Origin: Pelagicoccus mobilis | GTDB lineage: Bacteria; Verrucomicrobiota; Verrucomicrobiia; Opitutales; Opitutaceae | Length of the DNA stretch: 64,000 nucleotides | Reading direction: 5' to 3' | Assembly (NCBI RefSeq): GCF_016595505.1 | Contig: NZ_JAENIL010000020.1 | Span: 1 to 64,000 of the forward strand | Part shown: positions 63,701-64,000 of the stretch, piece by piece | Position numbering within the stretch: position 1 is the stretch's first letter | Layout: every line of letters starts with the position of its first letter | Program-made: the position numbers and the translations under genes | The notes under the pieces: model-generated | Database searches by the model: none | Told to the model about the DNA's origin: nothing | What the model saw: the letters and a program-made list of their open reading frames with translations, nothing else

Positions 63701-64000
63701 CTACAGAACTTTAAGGAAGCAGAGCTCGACGGCTTGACCATTGCAGAAGCCCTGACGACCGACCAAAACCCACCCGAGGCCGGCAGTCTGTTCTCTTCCT
63801 ACGACGAGCATTACAACACCATCATCGGTTCGCTGCCTCCAACGCTCGCCCAACGCGCAAACATTCGTTACGACGGAAACGCTTGGGTCACCGATCCACT
63901 CCCGGGTCGCATCGCCACTACCAGCTTCAAGGCAGAAGGTTTCGAGGTAGACCTCACCGCTACCCCCACCTCGAACTGGAGACTAGGGCTCAACGTCGCC
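60782..64000 (+). CDS. STN-domain TonB-dependent receptor (partial, runs off the edge)
   Basis: An outer membrane transporter, 1,073 codons long to the window end with no stop. Residues 1-22 may be a signal peptide (DVIFIALASKLAIHPALEAAQ). An STN signalling domain lies at about 40-115 (ITGIKLNAVIGEYSPAEALHQLTANTGL). The plug starts at about 180 with ELSPFSVTGQEDSGYRAT and STLAGTRL, then INRGPNSLLFGIGSPGGVI. The barrel follows. Another ATG at 61193 with a hydrophobic stretch would give a receptor without STN. Together with the sigma and FecR genes upstream it forms a surface-signalling set. The substrate is likely a sugar polymer or chelate; this is inferred only from the neighbours. Confidence 0.9.
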   Translation, partial: MGIRDVIFIALASKLAIHPALEAAQNSNDPNGLLLAQSMRFEIGSAWAEESLPLLLAQIDLPVIYIRNEITGIKLNAVIGEYSPAEALHQLTANTGLVVIKDEDSGTWLIKRQDPESSTFTTMKDGSNNQQNSFEPNMANTKPTPKKRLVQTSKGLLALLAASNVADIKGQENEEEVFELSPFSVTGQEDSGYRATSTLAGTRLNTDLKNVGSAISVLTQEFFEDTGATDAASVLSYALSTEVSGPQGNFAGNTYNSRGNSANTNSVRANPEGAQRVRGLASAELTRNYFLTDIAFDSYNTSAVTINRGPNSLLFGIGSPGGVIENSLNKASLGSDFGEVSLRLGKRGSYRASVDYNKVLIEDKLAVRFAVLDEEENFRQEPAFEEDSRFFFTFESVLAKNEDSDFLGKTTLRGNYENGSIDRNPPEVLPPADGLKDWFSTPDPAIQDIVGIDWATTPGADWAVDGSFVPKWTVDSDRIEGFPGAFREPAIRGSAREPYFISEAVYFQPDGTIGIGIPSASDLTGVQARILYKDGEYGRVGGNPRTDLHYTKPFEGESYSPNFVVPVIMNRNIFDNRNHLLYGNSSFSNDDFEAYNLTLEQSFFGGNGGLEIAFDEQNFERESSLPFTGSREYAIRIDVSENLPYQDVPNPNLGRPVIATNWGDMDTRSVDRQALRATAFYQLDFTDREDPFKWIGKHVLTGFYSEQEIDRRGEGYIGRYVGADFDFQAAVTQRTINNFRNGANIIQYIGPSYLNDSSIQSKDDIHIGNIATIPAFVDGEEFKVAYFDSRTRTHEIGHIATRRILNSGSLSQDKIDSNVFSIQSYLLNGNLVGLAGWREDSIDSYEIASNDRLPTGEYDPANFVLGDTPASADGDTFTWSLVAHVPQELPGKSKLSFHYNESENFAPSGVRRNTLGDLLSPPEGTTKEYGFSLDLLESKLFIRANWYETTSANAQDSAVQSAANSTLSSPLFWLQNFKEAELDGLTIAEALTTDQNPPEAGSLFSSYDEHYNTIIGSLPPTLAQRANIRYDGNAWVTDPLPGRIATTSFKAEGFEVDLTATPTSNWRLGLNVA

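Overview
The window looks like a chromosomal segment of a Verrucomicrobium-type bacterium, probably an Opitutales/Puniceicoccales relative (inference). The pointers are a secreted protein ending in a VPDTG-type sorting tail, two sets of DUF1549/DUF1553 plus DUF1501 cytochrome genes of the Planctomycetes-Verrucomicrobia type, many lipoproteins, and few clear Shine-Dalgarno sequences. No complete tRNA or rRNA gene was recognised.

Region 1 (about 1-10.7 kb) is accessory DNA. After the VPDTG-tail protein comes about 1 kb of hairpin-dense DNA without a convincing gene. It is followed on the minus strand by a toxin-antitoxin-like pair (51-aa basic protein plus ADP-ribosyltransferase-like protein) and a RepA-like ATPase. 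On the plus strand lies a giant nuclease-helicase with 14 helicase-associated repeats, split by a frameshift. The right edge carries a tRNA 3'-end fragment ending in CCA, followed by a terminator. A second partial copy with its own terminator lies about 190 bp on, which suggests an integration scar. No integrase is visible.

Region 2 (11-38 kb) is envelope biology. Two complete RND efflux operons are present with different gene orders (adaptor-pump-outer membrane factor, and outer membrane factor-adaptor-pump). Between them lie secreted or lipoprotein genes (DUF3313, DUF4136, a coiled-coil protein made of 14-residue repeats, a large Tyr/His/Trp-rich protein), a non-canonical pyruvate kinase, a DUF4956 membrane protein, a PPP-type phosphatase, a CotH-like protein and a K+ channel. 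A shared 19-bp near-palindrome lies upstream of both RND operons and a lipoprotein operon. After the second RND operon come an unknown secreted protein and an MlaC-like protein.

Region 3 (38-57 kb) holds two paralogous three-gene modules: a PSCyt1-DUF1549-DUF1553 cytochrome protein, a Tat-exported DUF1501 protein, and a CxxCH protein with leucine-rich repeats. Each has an AraC-type regulator transcribed divergently next to it. Between the modules sit a B12/radical SAM gene, small membrane proteins, an SRPBCC protein, a YkgJ-type cysteine-cluster protein and a DUF1080 gene in line with the second AraC gene. The second module runs into an SDR dehydrogenase.

Region 4 (57-64 kb) carries a cupin, an aldose 1-epimerase and a FecI-FecR-TonB receptor signalling set. 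The receptor has an STN signalling domain and runs off the right edge. Regions 3 and 4 together suggest regulated oxidative use of carbohydrates; this is inference from families and neighbourhood.
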